Origin: Pseudomonadota bacterium
GTDB lineage: Bacteria > Pseudomonadota > Alphaproteobacteria > Rhizobiales > Rhizobiaceae
DNA: 29,638 nucleotides
Assembly (NCBI GenBank): GCA_023416545.1
Contig: JAEZHO010000459.1
Location: 1 to 29,638, forward strand
Direction: 5' to 3'
Position 1 is the first letter of the stretch; the number at the start of each line of letters is the position of its first letter. The position numbers and the translations under genes were made by a program. The notes beneath the pieces are model-generated. The model made no database searches. It had not been told where the DNA came from and was given only the letters and a program-made list of their open reading frames with translations. Shown piece after piece: positions 1-7,509 of this stretch.

Positions 1-653
1 CCCGCCGCCTCGGCTACGACGGCAAGGGCCAGAGGCTCTTCCGCGATCCGCAGCACGATCCCGCCGGCACGTTCGATTCGCTTGGCCGGGTGCCGCTGAT
101 TCTCGAAAGCCTGGTGGAGTTCGAGCGAGAGATCTCCATCATCGCCGCACGCGGCCTGGACGGAACCGTCACCTGCTACGATCCGGCCGAAAACGTTCAT
201 CTGAACGGCATACTTCACACCTCGACCCTGCCGGCCCGAATCTCGGATTCGACCGCTGCCCAGGCTGCCGAAGCAGCGCGCAAGCTCCTGGAGGCGCTCG
301 ACTATGTCGGCGTCATCGGCATCGAGTTCTTCGTCATGCCGGACGGCGGCCTCGTGGCCAACGAGATCGCCCCGCGCGTCCACAATACCGGCCACTGGAC
401 CGAGGCGGCCTGCGTCGTCTCGCAGTTCGAGCAGCACATCCGCGCCGTCGCCGGCCTGCCGCTCGGCGATACCGCGCGCCACTCCGACTGCGTGATGACC
501 AACCTGATCGGCGACGATATCCGCGACGTTCCGGAATGGCTCGCGAGGAAGGACGTCCTCGTGCACCTTTACGGCAAGACGGAATCCCGCCCCGGCCGCA
601 AGATGGGCCACGTGACGCAGCTCACCGGGCCCAAAAACGAGCGAAATGGTTGA
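1..653 (+). CDS. purK: N5-carboxyaminoimidazole ribonucleotide synthase, 3' part
   Basis: This is the C-terminal part of PurK, the ATP-grasp enzyme that carboxylates aminoimidazole ribonucleotide to N5-CAIR in de novo purine synthesis. The 5' end lies outside the window; the first complete codon is at base 3. The visible protein opens with the ATP-grasp glycine-rich loop (GYDGKGQ). It continues with the E-x-x-V-x-x-E-R-E-I-S motif and the metal/ATP site NEIAPRVHNTGHWT, which is characteristic of PurK. It ends with the usual HLYGK and MGHVT motifs of the C-terminal domain. PurE, its usual partner, is probably just upstream and out of view. The stop codon lies inside the -35 element of the next gene's promoter, so rpmJ appears to be separately transcribed. 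Confidence 0.95.
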   Translation, partial: RRLGYDGKGQRLFRDPQHDPAGTFDSLGRVPLILESLVEFEREISIIAARGLDGTVTCYDPAENVHLNGILHTSTLPARISDSTAAQAAEAARKLLEALDYVGVIGIEFFVMPDGGLVANEIAPRVHNTGHWTEAACVVSQFEQHIRAVAGLPLGDTARHSDCVMTNLIGDDIRDVPEWLARKDVLVHLYGKTESRPGRKMGHVTQLTGPKNERNG

Positions 654-678
654 CAGACGCCGAGCGTCGGGGTATCTG
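650..678 (+). promoter_or_regulatory. Sigma-70-type promoter for rpmJ
   Basis: A perfect TTGACA -35 box (650-655) is followed after 17 bases by TATCTG (673-678), a good vegetative-type -10. The -35 overlaps the purK stop codon. Transcription would begin near 685, giving a leader of about 95 bases before the rpmJ start. The match is read directly; promoter activity is inferred. Confidence 0.7.
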
Positions 679-691
679 CACGCCAACCTTG

Positions 692-729
692 AGCGCGCCC
701 TTCTTCTCGGGAAAAAGCGGCGCGCTTTT
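692..729 (+). promoter_or_regulatory. GC-rich hairpin plus T-run in the rpmJ leader
   Basis: A perfect 8-bp stem (692-699 with 719-726, AGCGCGCC/GGCGCGCT) encloses a 19-base loop and runs straight into TTTT. It lies almost at the predicted 5' end of the rpmJ transcript. It resembles a short intrinsic attenuator or an RNA site for ribosomal-protein feedback. The structure is seen; the regulatory role is a guess. Confidence 0.45.
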
Positions 730-780
730 GATTGTAATGACAAGCGGGCCCAAACGCTCGTAAACCTGCGGACAAGAGCA

Positions 781-906
781 ATGAAGATCAAGAATTCGCT
801 GAAAGCGCTGAAGGCCCGCCATCGCGACAACCGTCTGGTTCGCCGCAAGGGCCGCGTATACATCATCAACAAGCAGAACCCGCGCTTCAAGGCCCGCCAG
901 GGCTGA
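781..906 (+). CDS. rpmJ: 50S ribosomal protein L36, zinc-free type
   Basis: This is the smallest protein of the large ribosomal subunit, 41 residues long and very basic. It starts MKIKNSLKALK and ends NPRFKARQG, matching the L36 form typical of Rhizobiales. It contains no cysteine, so it is the 'C-minus' variant that lacks the Cys3-His zinc ribbon of classical L36. The ATG at 781 is preceded by a weak purine stretch (AAGAG). An upstream in-frame extension to 646 is not part of the protein because the family is 37 to 41 residues long. The gene has its own promoter and leader hairpin and is followed by a strong terminator, so it looks like a single-gene transcription unit. Confidence 0.95.
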   Translation: MKIKNSLKALKARHRDNRLVRRKGRVYIINKQNPRFKARQG

Positions 907-976
907 TCGCATTGCGGCCTCGGGTTTCCCGGCGCCGTTCAATTTGTTGAGCGCAGGCTCATTCGGGTTTGACCTT

Positions 977-1019
977 CGGCGCATGCGGATTACATATTTC
1001 CGCATGCGCCGTTTTCGTT
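977..1019 (+). terminator. Rho-independent terminator of rpmJ overlapping the next gene's start
   Basis: A perfect 12-bp inverted repeat (977-988 with 1000-1011, CGGCGCATGCGG/CCGCATGCGCCG), with an 11-base loop, is followed by TTTTCGTTT. It is a convincing terminator about 70 bases after the rpmJ stop. Both candidate ATG codons of the next gene (983 and 1004) lie within its two arms. Confidence 0.8.
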
Positions 1020-1594
1020 TCAGCCTGCTTATCGCCTCCACCCTCGCCGCCGGCTCGTCGGCGTGGGCGCAGCCGCCGGACCCGCGGGCGGCAGCGGTCG
1101 TGCAGGATGCTCCGGCCGCACGGCTTTCCACCCTCTACGATTCGCTGAAGCGCGAGCGCGATCCGGACAAGGCACGCGGCATCGCCAGCCAGATCCTCGT
1201 CGAATGGGAGGATTCGGGCAGCGCCACAGTGAACCTGCTGATGCAGTGGGCATGGAAGGCCGCAAGCGAGAAGCGCAACGCCGCCGCGCTCGATTTCCTC
1301 GATCAGATCACCATCCTCAAGCCCGATTTCGGGGAAGCCTGGAACCGCCGCGCCGGCCTCCATTTCACCATGGGCGACCGCCGCAAGGCGATGGCGGACA
1401 TCAACCAGGTCCTGATCCGCGAACCGCGCCACTTCGGTGCACTCTCGGGGCTCGCCGGCATCCTGGAGGGCAACGGCCAGGACGAACTCGCCCTGAAGGC
1501 ATGGGAGCGATACCTGGAGGTCTACCCGGCCGACAGGGACGCACAGGAGGCGGCGATCAAGCTTCAGGAGAAGCTTGCGGGCAGCCGCACCTGA
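1004..1594 (+). CDS. Exported TPR-repeat protein
   Basis: The protein has about 196 residues with a Sec signal peptide (basic MRRFRF, hydrophobic core, AWA cleavage site near residue 22), so it is probably periplasmic. From about residue 70 to the end it shows around three tetratricopeptide repeats, recognisable by motifs such as P-x-x-x-x-A-W-N-R-R-A and the A-L-x-x-W-E-R-Y-L-x-x-Y-P helix. TPRs bind other proteins; no enzymatic motif is visible and the partner is unknown. The reading frame is open back to a TTG at 944, with ATGs at 983 and 1004. I chose 1004 because it gives the best signal peptide. None of the three has a clear ribosome site. The following hydrolase begins 16 bases after the stop, so the two are probably co-transcribed. 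Confidence 0.8.
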   Translation: MRRFRFSLLIASTLAAGSSAWAQPPDPRAAAVVQDAPAARLSTLYDSLKRERDPDKARGIASQILVEWEDSGSATVNLLMQWAWKAASEKRNAAALDFLDQITILKPDFGEAWNRRAGLHFTMGDRRKAMADINQVLIREPRHFGALSGLAGILEGNGQDELALKAWERYLEVYPADRDAQEAAIKLQEKLAGSRT

Positions 1595-1610
1595 GACCTC
1601 CGACGGTCCG

Positions 1611-2603
1611 ATGATCACCCCCTTCACCATTCTCGGGCTGCTCGCGGCCGCATTCGGCTTCACCGCCTGGAAGGCCCGCGCCATCGAGCACGCCTTTCCC
1701 AATCACGGCGAGCTGATCGACGTCGGCGGCTTTCGTATGAACTCGCTCTTCGTGCCCGCAGGAGACGACGCGGACCTTCCGCCGATCGTCTTCATCCACG
1801 GGGCAAGCGGCAATTTGCGCGATCAGGAAACCGCCTTCCGCGGCAGGCTCGAAGGCCGCGCCGACCTCCTCTTCGTCGACCGCCCGGGCCACGGCTATTC
1901 GGAACGCGGCAGCGGACGGAACGGCTGGCCTGACGGCCAGGCCGATGCCATCGCACGGCTGATGGAACTGCGCGGCATCGGCAAGGCAATCATCGTCGGG
2001 CATTCCTTCGGGGGCGCGATCGCCGCGACCTTTGCGCTGGAGCACCCGGAACGGACGGCCGGACTGCTGTTCCTGGCGCCCGCCACCCATCCCTGGCCCG
2101 GCGGCGTCGACTGGTATTACGATCTGGCGAGGATGCCCGGCCTCGGCTGGCTGTTCAGCCGTCTCGTCGCGCTTCCGGCCGGACTGGCGCGCATCGAGGG
2201 CGCGACCCGCGCCGTCTTCCACCCGAACCCGCGTCCGGAAAAGTACGTCACCGAGGGCGCGCCGGCCCTCGTCCTTCGCCCCCGCAACTTCCGCGACAAT
2301 GCGATCGACGTCGCCAACCTGAATGCCTACCTGAAGAAGGTCTCGCCCCGCTACGGCGCGATCACCGCGCCGACGGTGGTGATCACCGGCAACCGCGATG
2401 CGATCGTCTCGGAGGAAATTCACTCGGCGGGGCTGAGGCGCGACATCGGCCAGGCCGAACTCGTCCGGATCGACAATCTCGGCCACAAGCCGGACTATGT
2501 CGTCCCGGACGTCGTCGTCGCGGCGATCGAGAAGCTTGCGGGTCTGGACCGCGATCTCGAGGCGATCGCGCGCGCCGCCGAGGGCCGCATCGCGACCCTC
2601 TGA
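1611..2603 (+). CDS. Alpha/beta hydrolase with N-terminal membrane segment
   Basis: This alpha/beta-hydrolase fold protein has 330 residues. It begins with a hydrophobic stretch (ITPFTILGLLAAAFGF) that could anchor it in the inner membrane. The fold's landmarks are the oxyanion-loop motif HGASGN near residue 63, the nucleophile elbow GHSFGG with Ser132, the acid Asp263 in TGNRDAIV and the catalytic His292 in NLGHKPD. The likely activity is hydrolysis of an ester, lactone or similar bond; the substrate cannot be read from sequence. The ATG at 1611 is chosen because earlier in-frame codons would overlap the preceding gene. It follows the TPR gene closely and converges on pykA, leaving only 24 bases between the stops, with no clear terminator there. 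Confidence 0.85.
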   Translation: MITPFTILGLLAAAFGFTAWKARAIEHAFPNHGELIDVGGFRMNSLFVPAGDDADLPPIVFIHGASGNLRDQETAFRGRLEGRADLLFVDRPGHGYSERGSGRNGWPDGQADAIARLMELRGIGKAIIVGHSFGGAIAATFALEHPERTAGLLFLAPATHPWPGGVDWYYDLARMPGLGWLFSRLVALPAGLARIEGATRAVFHPNPRPEKYVTEGAPALVLRPRNFRDNAIDVANLNAYLKKVSPRYGAITAPTVVITGNRDAIVSEEIHSAGLRRDIGQAELVRIDNLGHKPDYVVPDVVVAAIEKLAGLDRDLEAIARAAEGRIATL

Positions 2604-2627
2604 GCGCCTCCGACACCTGACCCGATG

Positions 2628-4067
2628 TCAGATGCCGCTCTGGCCGTCCGCGCCGATATAGGCGATGCGCAGCATGTTGGTGGCGCCCGGCGTGCCGAGC
2701 GGCACCCCGGCCGAGATGATGATGCGGTCGCCCGGCATGCCGAAGCCTTCCGACACGACGATCCGACAGGCCCGGTTGACCATGTCGTCGAGATCCTCGG
2801 CGTCATGCGAGACGACGCAGTGGAGACCCCAGCAGACCGAGAGCCGGCGCGCCGTCTGGACGATCGGCGAGAGCGCGATGATCGGCACCTGCGGCCGTTC
2901 GCGTGACGCGCGCAGGCCCGTATTGCCCGAAGACGTGTAGGTGACGATGGCCGACAGCCTCAGCGTCTCGGCGATCTGCCGGGCGGCAAGCGAGATGGCG
3001 TCCGCCCCCGTCGCTTCCGGCGTCGGGCGCTGGGCGTAGATGATGTTGGAATAGTACGGATCCTGCTCGACCGTGCTCGCGACCGAAGCCATGGTCGTGA
3101 CCGCTTCCACCGGATAGTCGCCGGATGCGGATTCCGCCGAGAGCATCACGGCGTCGGCGCCTTCGAAGACGGCCGTTGCGACGTCGGACACTTCCGCGCG
3201 CGTCGGGACCGGCGAACTGATCATCGATTCGAGCATCTGCGTGGCGACCACCACCGGCTTTCCGGCGCGGCGGCAGGCCCGGGTCAACTGCTTCTGCAGG
3301 CCGGGAACGGCCTCGAGCGGCATTTCCACGCCAAGGTCACCGCGCGCGACCATCAGCGCGTCGGAAAGTTCGATGATCTCGTCGATCCGCTCGATCGCCT
3401 GCGGCTTCTCGATCTTCGACATCAGGCCGACGCGGCCGCGGGCGATCTTGCGCACTTCCGCGAGGTCTTCCGGCCGCTGCACGAAGGAGAGCGCCACCCA
3501 GTCCACCTCGCCCGTCGCCAGCACAGCGTCGAGATCGGCGCGGTCCTTGTCCGTCAGCACCCCGACCGGCAGCAGCGTGTCGGGCAGGCTGATCCCCTTG
3601 CGGTCGGAAATCTTGTTGCCGGAAACGACGGTGCAGACGATCTTCTTCCCGTCGGTCTTCTCGGCGCGCAGCATCAGCTTGCCGTCGTCGATCAGCAGCC
3701 GGTCGCCCGGCTTGACCGCCGACAGGATTTCCGGATGCGGAAGGAAGACGCGGCTTGAATCGCCCGGCTCATCGCGGTCGTCGAGCGTGAACGTCTGCCC
3801 CGGCTCCAGCGTCACCTTGGTCTCGGCAAACTTGCCGACCCGCAGCTTCGGGCCCTGGAGGTCGGCGAGAATGCCGATCGGCCGGCCGCAACGCGCCTCG
3901 ACGGAGCGGATGCGCTCGATCAGCATGCGCATCGTCTCGTGGCTTGCGTGGCTCATGTTGATGCGGAAGAGGTCAGCGCCCGCTTCATGCAACTTCTGGA
4001 TCGTGTCTTCCTCGGATGACGCAGGCCCCAGGGTCGCAAGGATTTTCACTTTGCGGTTACGCTTCAT
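2628..4067 (-). CDS. pykA: Pyruvate kinase
   Basis: The gene encodes the 479-residue enzyme that converts phosphoenolpyruvate and ADP to pyruvate and ATP at the end of glycolysis. The N-terminus KILATLGPASS and FRINMSH are the family's conserved barrel motifs. Lys218 in SKIEKP is the catalytic lysine, and ARGDLGVEMP carries the metal and substrate site. The B domain (about 70-165) and the C-terminal regulatory domain (about 350-479) are complete. The ATG at 4067 overlaps the stop of the upstream DUF1036 gene by one base (TGATG), a classic coupled junction. A longer in-frame reading up to 4466 would run through that gene and has no family counterpart. Confidence 0.97.
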   Translation of the reverse strand: MKRNRKVKILATLGPASSEEDTIQKLHEAGADLFRINMSHASHETMRMLIERIRSVEARCGRPIGILADLQGPKLRVGKFAETKVTLEPGQTFTLDDRDEPGDSSRVFLPHPEILSAVKPGDRLLIDDGKLMLRAEKTDGKKIVCTVVSGNKISDRKGISLPDTLLPVGVLTDKDRADLDAVLATGEVDWVALSFVQRPEDLAEVRKIARGRVGLMSKIEKPQAIERIDEIIELSDALMVARGDLGVEMPLEAVPGLQKQLTRACRRAGKPVVVATQMLESMISSPVPTRAEVSDVATAVFEGADAVMLSAESASGDYPVEAVTTMASVASTVEQDPYYSNIIYAQRPTPEATGADAISLAARQIAETLRLSAIVTYTSSGNTGLRASRERPQVPIIALSPIVQTARRLSVCWGLHCVVSHDAEDLDDMVNRACRIVVSEGFGMPGDRIIISAGVPLGTPGATNMLRIAYIGADGQSGI

Positions 4068-4540
4068 CAATTCTGGCCTTCCTGCGTGCTTGCTGCGTCC
4101 GAAAGCTGCACCATCCAGCTTCCCTGACGCCCGGTATCGTATTCCTTGAATCCCATGCGCTGGTATCCGCGGGCGAAACAGTCCTGGACGCCGACGATCT
4201 TGAACTCGTTCTCGGCGACGCACATGTTGACTTCGCCGGTCCAGCGACCGCCGCGTGCGGCGTCCTCCGCATAGAGATAGTAGTATCGGGACTGCAGCTC
4301 GCCTTCGATCAGCGTTGCGCAGGTCGAGGCCGGAACCTGCCACCAGCCTTCCGTCGTCCACCCTTCCTCGGCCCGGTAGCCGATTGCGACGCCGACGAGG
4401 TTCTGCGTGCCGTTGCAGACGCGGAAATCCGCTCTGGCGGCACCTGCGGCGAAGAGCGGGACACATAGCGAGGCGAGGAATGCGGCCGCGGGGATGTAGC
4501 GCAGCGGCAGGGAGCGGGATAGGCGGGATGATTTCGACAC
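4067..4540 (-). CDS. Exported DUF1036 protein
   Basis: This is a small exported protein of about 157 residues with a DUF1036 domain (function unknown). A signal peptide (SRSLPLRYIPAAAFLASLCVPLFAAGAARA) precedes the mature part beginning DFRVCNGT. The mature domain has the family pattern VCN, a central GWW, a Y-Y-L-Y-A strand and four cysteines that may form disulfides. I place the start at the GTG at 4540, which has GGAAG upstream. The frame also contains a TTG at 4606, but that would add a non-hydrophobic leader before the signal peptide. The stop overlaps the pykA start, so the protein is made from the same messenger as pyruvate kinase. I cannot explain that link functionally. Confidence 0.85.
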   Translation of the reverse strand: MSKSSRLSRSLPLRYIPAAAFLASLCVPLFAAGAARADFRVCNGTQNLVGVAIGYRAEEGWTTEGWWQVPASTCATLIEGELQSRYYYLYAEDAARGGRWTGEVNMCVAENEFKIVGVQDCFARGYQRMGFKEYDTGRQGSWMVQLSDAASTQEGQN

Positions 4541-4620
4541 GGCTTCCGATGGAACCCCATGGTTATTCGCGAAGCACTTTCTCGCCCTTCGGGGGTGGAA
4601 AGTCAACGCAACTCTAATCG

Positions 4621-4626
4621 ATTATA
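4621..4626 (-). promoter_or_regulatory. Candidate -10 element for the DUF1036-pykA operon
   Basis: Read on the minus strand, this is a perfect TATAAT, about 80 bases upstream of the DUF1036 GTG. No recognisable -35 lies 16-18 bases before it, so support is partial. The 4541-4729 intergenic region also has to carry the divergent promoter for the amidohydrolase gene, which I could not identify. Confidence 0.35.
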
Positions 4627-4729
4627 GCGGCCCGAAACCCGGCGTGGCGAGACCGTGCTTGCGCGTTCGGCGCCTGCGTGCGATCAACCTGACCCTACTT
4701 GAAGCACCGTGCCGCGACCCGGAACCGCC

Positions 4730-5521
4730 ATGCCAGACTTCGTACCGTTCGAAATCGTAGAAGGCGATTATGACGCCTCCATGGTGCTGCTCGCCGATCA
4801 CGCGATGAACCGTCTTCCGCCCGAATATGAAAGCCTTGGCCTGCCGGACAGCGCGTTCCGGCGCCACATCGCCTTTGACATCGGCATCGAGGGACTGACC
4901 CGCAAGCTCGCGGCGAGGCTGGGCGTGCCGGCAGTGCTCGGCTGCTTCTCGCGCCTCCTGATCGACCCGAACAGGGGCGAGGACGATCCGACGCTGATCA
5001 TGAAGATCTCCGACGGCGCGATCATACCGGGCAACTACCCGATCACCGACGAGGAATGGAACAGGCGCCTCGACACCTACCACCGTCCCTATCACCGCGC
5101 GGTCGAGCGCACGATCGCCAGGGCGGGGTCCGGCGGCCGCGCACCGCTCGTCCTCTCGCTGCACTCGTTCACGCCCGCATGGAAGGGCGTGCCCCGCCCC
5201 TGGCACGCCGCCGTTCTCTGGGACAGCGACGACAGGGCCGTCCGGCCCCTCATCGACATGCTGCGGCGGGACGGCGATCTCGTCATCGGCGACAATCAGC
5301 CTTATGATGGGGCGCTGCGCGGTGACACGCTCTATCGGCACTGCATGGTGTCGGGAACGCCGCATGCCCTTCTGGAAGTGCGGCAGGACCTGATCGCCGA
5401 CGAGAACGGCATCGACGCATGGGCCGATCGCCTCGCTCCCGTTTTCGCCGCCCTGAACGACGATCCGGCGCTGCACGAATATCGGGTGTTTCCCTCGCGG
5501 ACCGGCCCCTATGGAAACTGA
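4730..5521 (+). CDS. N-formylglutamate amidohydrolase family protein
   Basis: This 263-residue protein belongs to the N-formylglutamate amidohydrolase (HutG-like) family. Family members are zinc hydrolases that release glutamate from N-formylglutamate in histidine breakdown. Motifs seen are DHAMNRLPP near the N-terminus, the conserved RLLIDPNR, the LSLHSFTP strand and a C-terminal E-V-R-Q-D segment. No other hut gene is nearby, so the role in histidine catabolism is uncertain; in rhizobia this copy sits in a conserved block with DUF1244 and gapR. I chose the ATG at 4730 over a GTG at 4709. Its last codons overlap an upstream in-frame ATG of the next gene, so the two are probably co-transcribed. 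Confidence 0.85.
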   Translation: MPDFVPFEIVEGDYDASMVLLADHAMNRLPPEYESLGLPDSAFRRHIAFDIGIEGLTRKLAARLGVPAVLGCFSRLLIDPNRGEDDPTLIMKISDGAIIPGNYPITDEEWNRRLDTYHRPYHRAVERTIARAGSGGRAPLVLSLHSFTPAWKGVPRPWHAAVLWDSDDRAVRPLIDMLRRDGDLVIGDNQPYDGALRGDTLYRHCMVSGTPHALLEVRQDLIADENGIDAWADRLAPVFAALNDDPALHEYRVFPSRTGPYGN

Positions 5522-5540
5522 TGCCTGGAAGGAGAAGGCC

Positions 5541-5849
5541 ATGAGCGGACTGACGCAACAGCAGCAGACGGAGTTCGAGGCAGCCGCCTTCCGCCGTCTC
5601 GTCCGGCACCTGCGCGAACGCCCCGACGTGCAGAACATCGACCTGATGAACCTCGGCGGCTTCTGCCGCAACTGCCTTTCCAACTGGTATCGCGACGCCG
5701 CCATCGCCGCGGGCGTCGAGATGACCAAGGACCAGTCGCGCGAGATCGTCTACGGCATGCCCTACGAGGAGTGGAAGAAGCTCCACCAGAACGAGGCTTC
5801 CGGCGATCAAAAAGCCGCATTTGATATAAACAAGCCTGTTGATCACTGA
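5541..5849 (+). CDS. DUF1244 family protein
   Basis: This small soluble protein of 102 residues belongs to the DUF1244 family, common in alpha- and gammaproteobacteria and without an assigned function. The family core, G-G-F-C-R-N-C-L-S-N-W-Y, contains two conserved cysteines and is followed by the amphipathic E-I-V-Y-G-M-P-Y-E-E-W-K segment. The ATG at 5541 is preceded by an excellent ribosome site (GGAAGGAGAAGG). An ATG at 5511 in the same frame lacks such a site. It lies 19 bases after the amidohydrolase stop and is probably in the same operon. Confidence 0.88.
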   Translation: MSGLTQQQQTEFEAAAFRRLVRHLRERPDVQNIDLMNLGGFCRNCLSNWYRDAAIAAGVEMTKDQSREIVYGMPYEEWKKLHQNEASGDQKAAFDINKPVDH

Positions 5850-5936
5850 GGCCGCCGTCGATTCGGCTTGACCTCGGCCGCCCTTCGCGGCAGGTGACGG
5901 ACCAATCTCAGAACGCACTACACACAGGAGACCTCG

Positions 5937-6209
5937 ATGTCTGATGCTCATGGCGTCGCCCGCGACCAACTCCGCGCATTTGTCGAGCGCATCGAACGAC
6001 TGGAAGAAGAAAAGAAGACGATCGCCGACGATATCAAGGACGTCTACGGCGAAGCCAAGTCCATGGGCTTCGACACCAAGATCCTCAAGAAGGTGATCGC
6101 GCTGCGCAAGAAGGACGATCAGGAGCGTATGGAAGAGGAACTGATCCTCGACACCTACCTGCAGGCGCTCGGCATGATCGAAGGCGCGCCGGAAGCCGAC
6201 GCAGCCTGA
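5937..6209 (+). CDS. gapR: GapR-type nucleoid-associated protein (DUF2312)
   Basis: This 90-residue, highly charged, helical protein of the DUF2312 family has as characterised member GapR of Caulobacter, which binds overtwisted AT-rich DNA ahead of replication forks. The N-terminal coiled-coil region (RDQLRAFVERIERLEEEKK) and the basic segment DTKILKKVIALRKKD are the family's dimerisation and DNA-contacting parts. AGGAG lies a few bases upstream of the ATG at 5937. An 87-base gap separates it from DUF1244, and a terminator follows, so it may have its own transcript. In this position it is expected to be a core, constitutively needed chromosome protein. Confidence 0.92.
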   Translation: MSDAHGVARDQLRAFVERIERLEEEKKTIADDIKDVYGEAKSMGFDTKILKKVIALRKKDDQERMEEELILDTYLQALGMIEGAPEADAA

Positions 6210-6244
6210 GGCGATCCCCCTTTTCAAAATTCCAAGATTTCCGG

Positions 6245-6277
6245 AGCCCCGGCATTGCGCTCAATGCCGGGGCTTTC
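6245..6277 (+). terminator. Terminator after gapR
   Basis: A perfect 12-bp stem (6245-6256 with 6263-6274, AGCCCCGGCATT/AATGCCGGGGCT) with a 6-base loop is followed only by a short CTTTCG tail. The stem is strong and the T-run is poor. Confidence 0.7.
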
Positions 6278-6341
6278 GACGTGCGCTCGCCGATGATCTT
6301 GCGCAAATTGCCGCACACGCGGGCCGAATTTACCCCTAATC

Positions 6342-6370
6342 TTGACAGGTAAAGTCACGTTTGTCATTTG
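6342..6370 (+). promoter_or_regulatory. Promoter with possible RirA iron operator before the importer operon
   Basis: TTGACA (6342-6347) is a perfect -35, with a weak CATTTG at 17 bases spacing as -10. Overlapping it is TGA (6343-6345), 9 bases, then TCA (6355-6357). TGA-N9-TCA is the published iron-responsive operator of the rhizobial regulator RirA. Placement over the -35 box would suit repression when iron is sufficient. The motif is short and can occur by chance, but the downstream genes fit. Confidence 0.5.
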
Positions 6371-6413
6371 ACCGAAACAAGATAACAAACATCAAGTTTA
6401 GGTCTTCATCCCC

Positions 6414-7502
6414 GTGCCCAATCTGTCCAGCTCGCTCAAAACCCTGGTTTCCATCGCGGCCCTCGCCTCCGCGGTTCCGGCCTTCGCCGACCCTATCACC
6501 ATCACCGATCAGGAAAACCGCACCATAACGCTGGAAAAGCCGGCGGAACGGATCGCCTCCATTCCGATGCCCATCGCCTCGACCATCATCTCGATTGACG
6601 GCGGCGCCTCCCGGCTGGTCGGCATGAACCCGGCCTCCAAGCAGGCCATCCTCGACGGCATCCTCGGCAAGATCTTCCCCGAAACCGAAGCGGTGCCCGC
6701 CGACATCACCGCGCCGAACTTCATCCCGAACGTCGAGGAACTGGCCGCCACAAATCCCGATCTCGTCGTGCAGTGGGCCGATCGCGGCCCGGATTTCGTC
6801 GATCCGATCACCAATGCCGGCCTTACCGCCATGCTGATCTCCTACGGCACCGAGGAAAAGACGCAGCAGTACCACCAGATGCTGGCAACCGCGATGGGCA
6901 AGCCGGAACGCGCCGAGATGATCAACGGCTGGCGCGACCAGGTCGCCGCCGAGATGGCGGAGAAATCGCAGGCCATTCCCGCCGACAAAAAGCCGAAGGT
7001 TCTCTACCTGCTGCGTGCCCAGGAAACGATGACCGCCTCCGGCGACAAGGGCAACTACAACAGCTTCTACATCAATCTTGCCGGCGGCACGTCCGCCTCG
7101 GCGGAACTCGACGGCCAGGGCGTGACGATCAGCGCCGAGCAGATCGCCGAATGGGATCCGGACGTGATCCTGCTCAACAGCTTCGAGCCGACGCTGGACG
7201 CAAGCCGCGTCTACGACGACCCGATCCTGTCGCTCACCAAGGCGGCGCAGGCGCGCAAGGTCTACAAGATGCCGCTCGGCGGCTATCGCTGGGATCCGCC
7301 GAACCAGGAAAGCCCGCTGACATGGATGTGGCTCGCCAACCTCCTGCACCCCGACGTCTTCCAGTACGACCTGCGGGCCGAAATGAAGAAGGCCTACAAG
7401 TCGCTCTACGACTACGACCTGACCGAAGAGGACATCGACGGTATCCTGGGGATCGACAAGCAGTCCGAAGCTGCCAACTACGCGCAGTTCAAGGCGAAGT
7501 AG
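6414..7502 (+). CDS. ABC transporter periplasmic binding protein, iron/siderophore type
   Basis: This 362-residue binding protein belongs to the FecB/BtuF-like class (Peripla_BP_2). These deliver ferric siderophores, heme, cobalamin or, in some members, molybdate to FecCD-type permeases. It has a signal peptide ending VPAFA, then the typical first strand ITITDQENRTITLEKPAERIAS. The two-lobed pattern is also typical, with ATNPDLVV closing lobe one and EQIAEWDPDVILLNS in lobe two. The exact ligand cannot be told. The start is a GTG at 6414; no better in-frame start is visible. The stop is 7 bases before the permease ATG. A possible iron operator upstream suggests an iron-linked substrate. Confidence 0.88.
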   Translation: MPNLSSSLKTLVSIAALASAVPAFADPITITDQENRTITLEKPAERIASIPMPIASTIISIDGGASRLVGMNPASKQAILDGILGKIFPETEAVPADITAPNFIPNVEELAATNPDLVVQWADRGPDFVDPITNAGLTAMLISYGTEEKTQQYHQMLATAMGKPERAEMINGWRDQVAAEMAEKSQAIPADKKPKVLYLLRAQETMTASGDKGNYNSFYINLAGGTSASAELDGQGVTISAEQIAEWDPDVILLNSFEPTLDASRVYDDPILSLTKAAQARKVYKMPLGGYRWDPPNQESPLTWMWLANLLHPDVFQYDLRAEMKKAYKSLYDYDLTEEDIDGILGIDKQSEAANYAQFKAK

Positions 7503-7509
7503 GGTGAGC

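Noticed and set aside
2628..4466. A 612-residue minus-strand reading frame giving a longer pyruvate kinase
   Set aside because: The extra N-terminus is an out-of-frame reading of the DUF1036 gene and is unlike any pyruvate kinase; the ATG at 4067 starts exactly at the conserved N-terminal strand.
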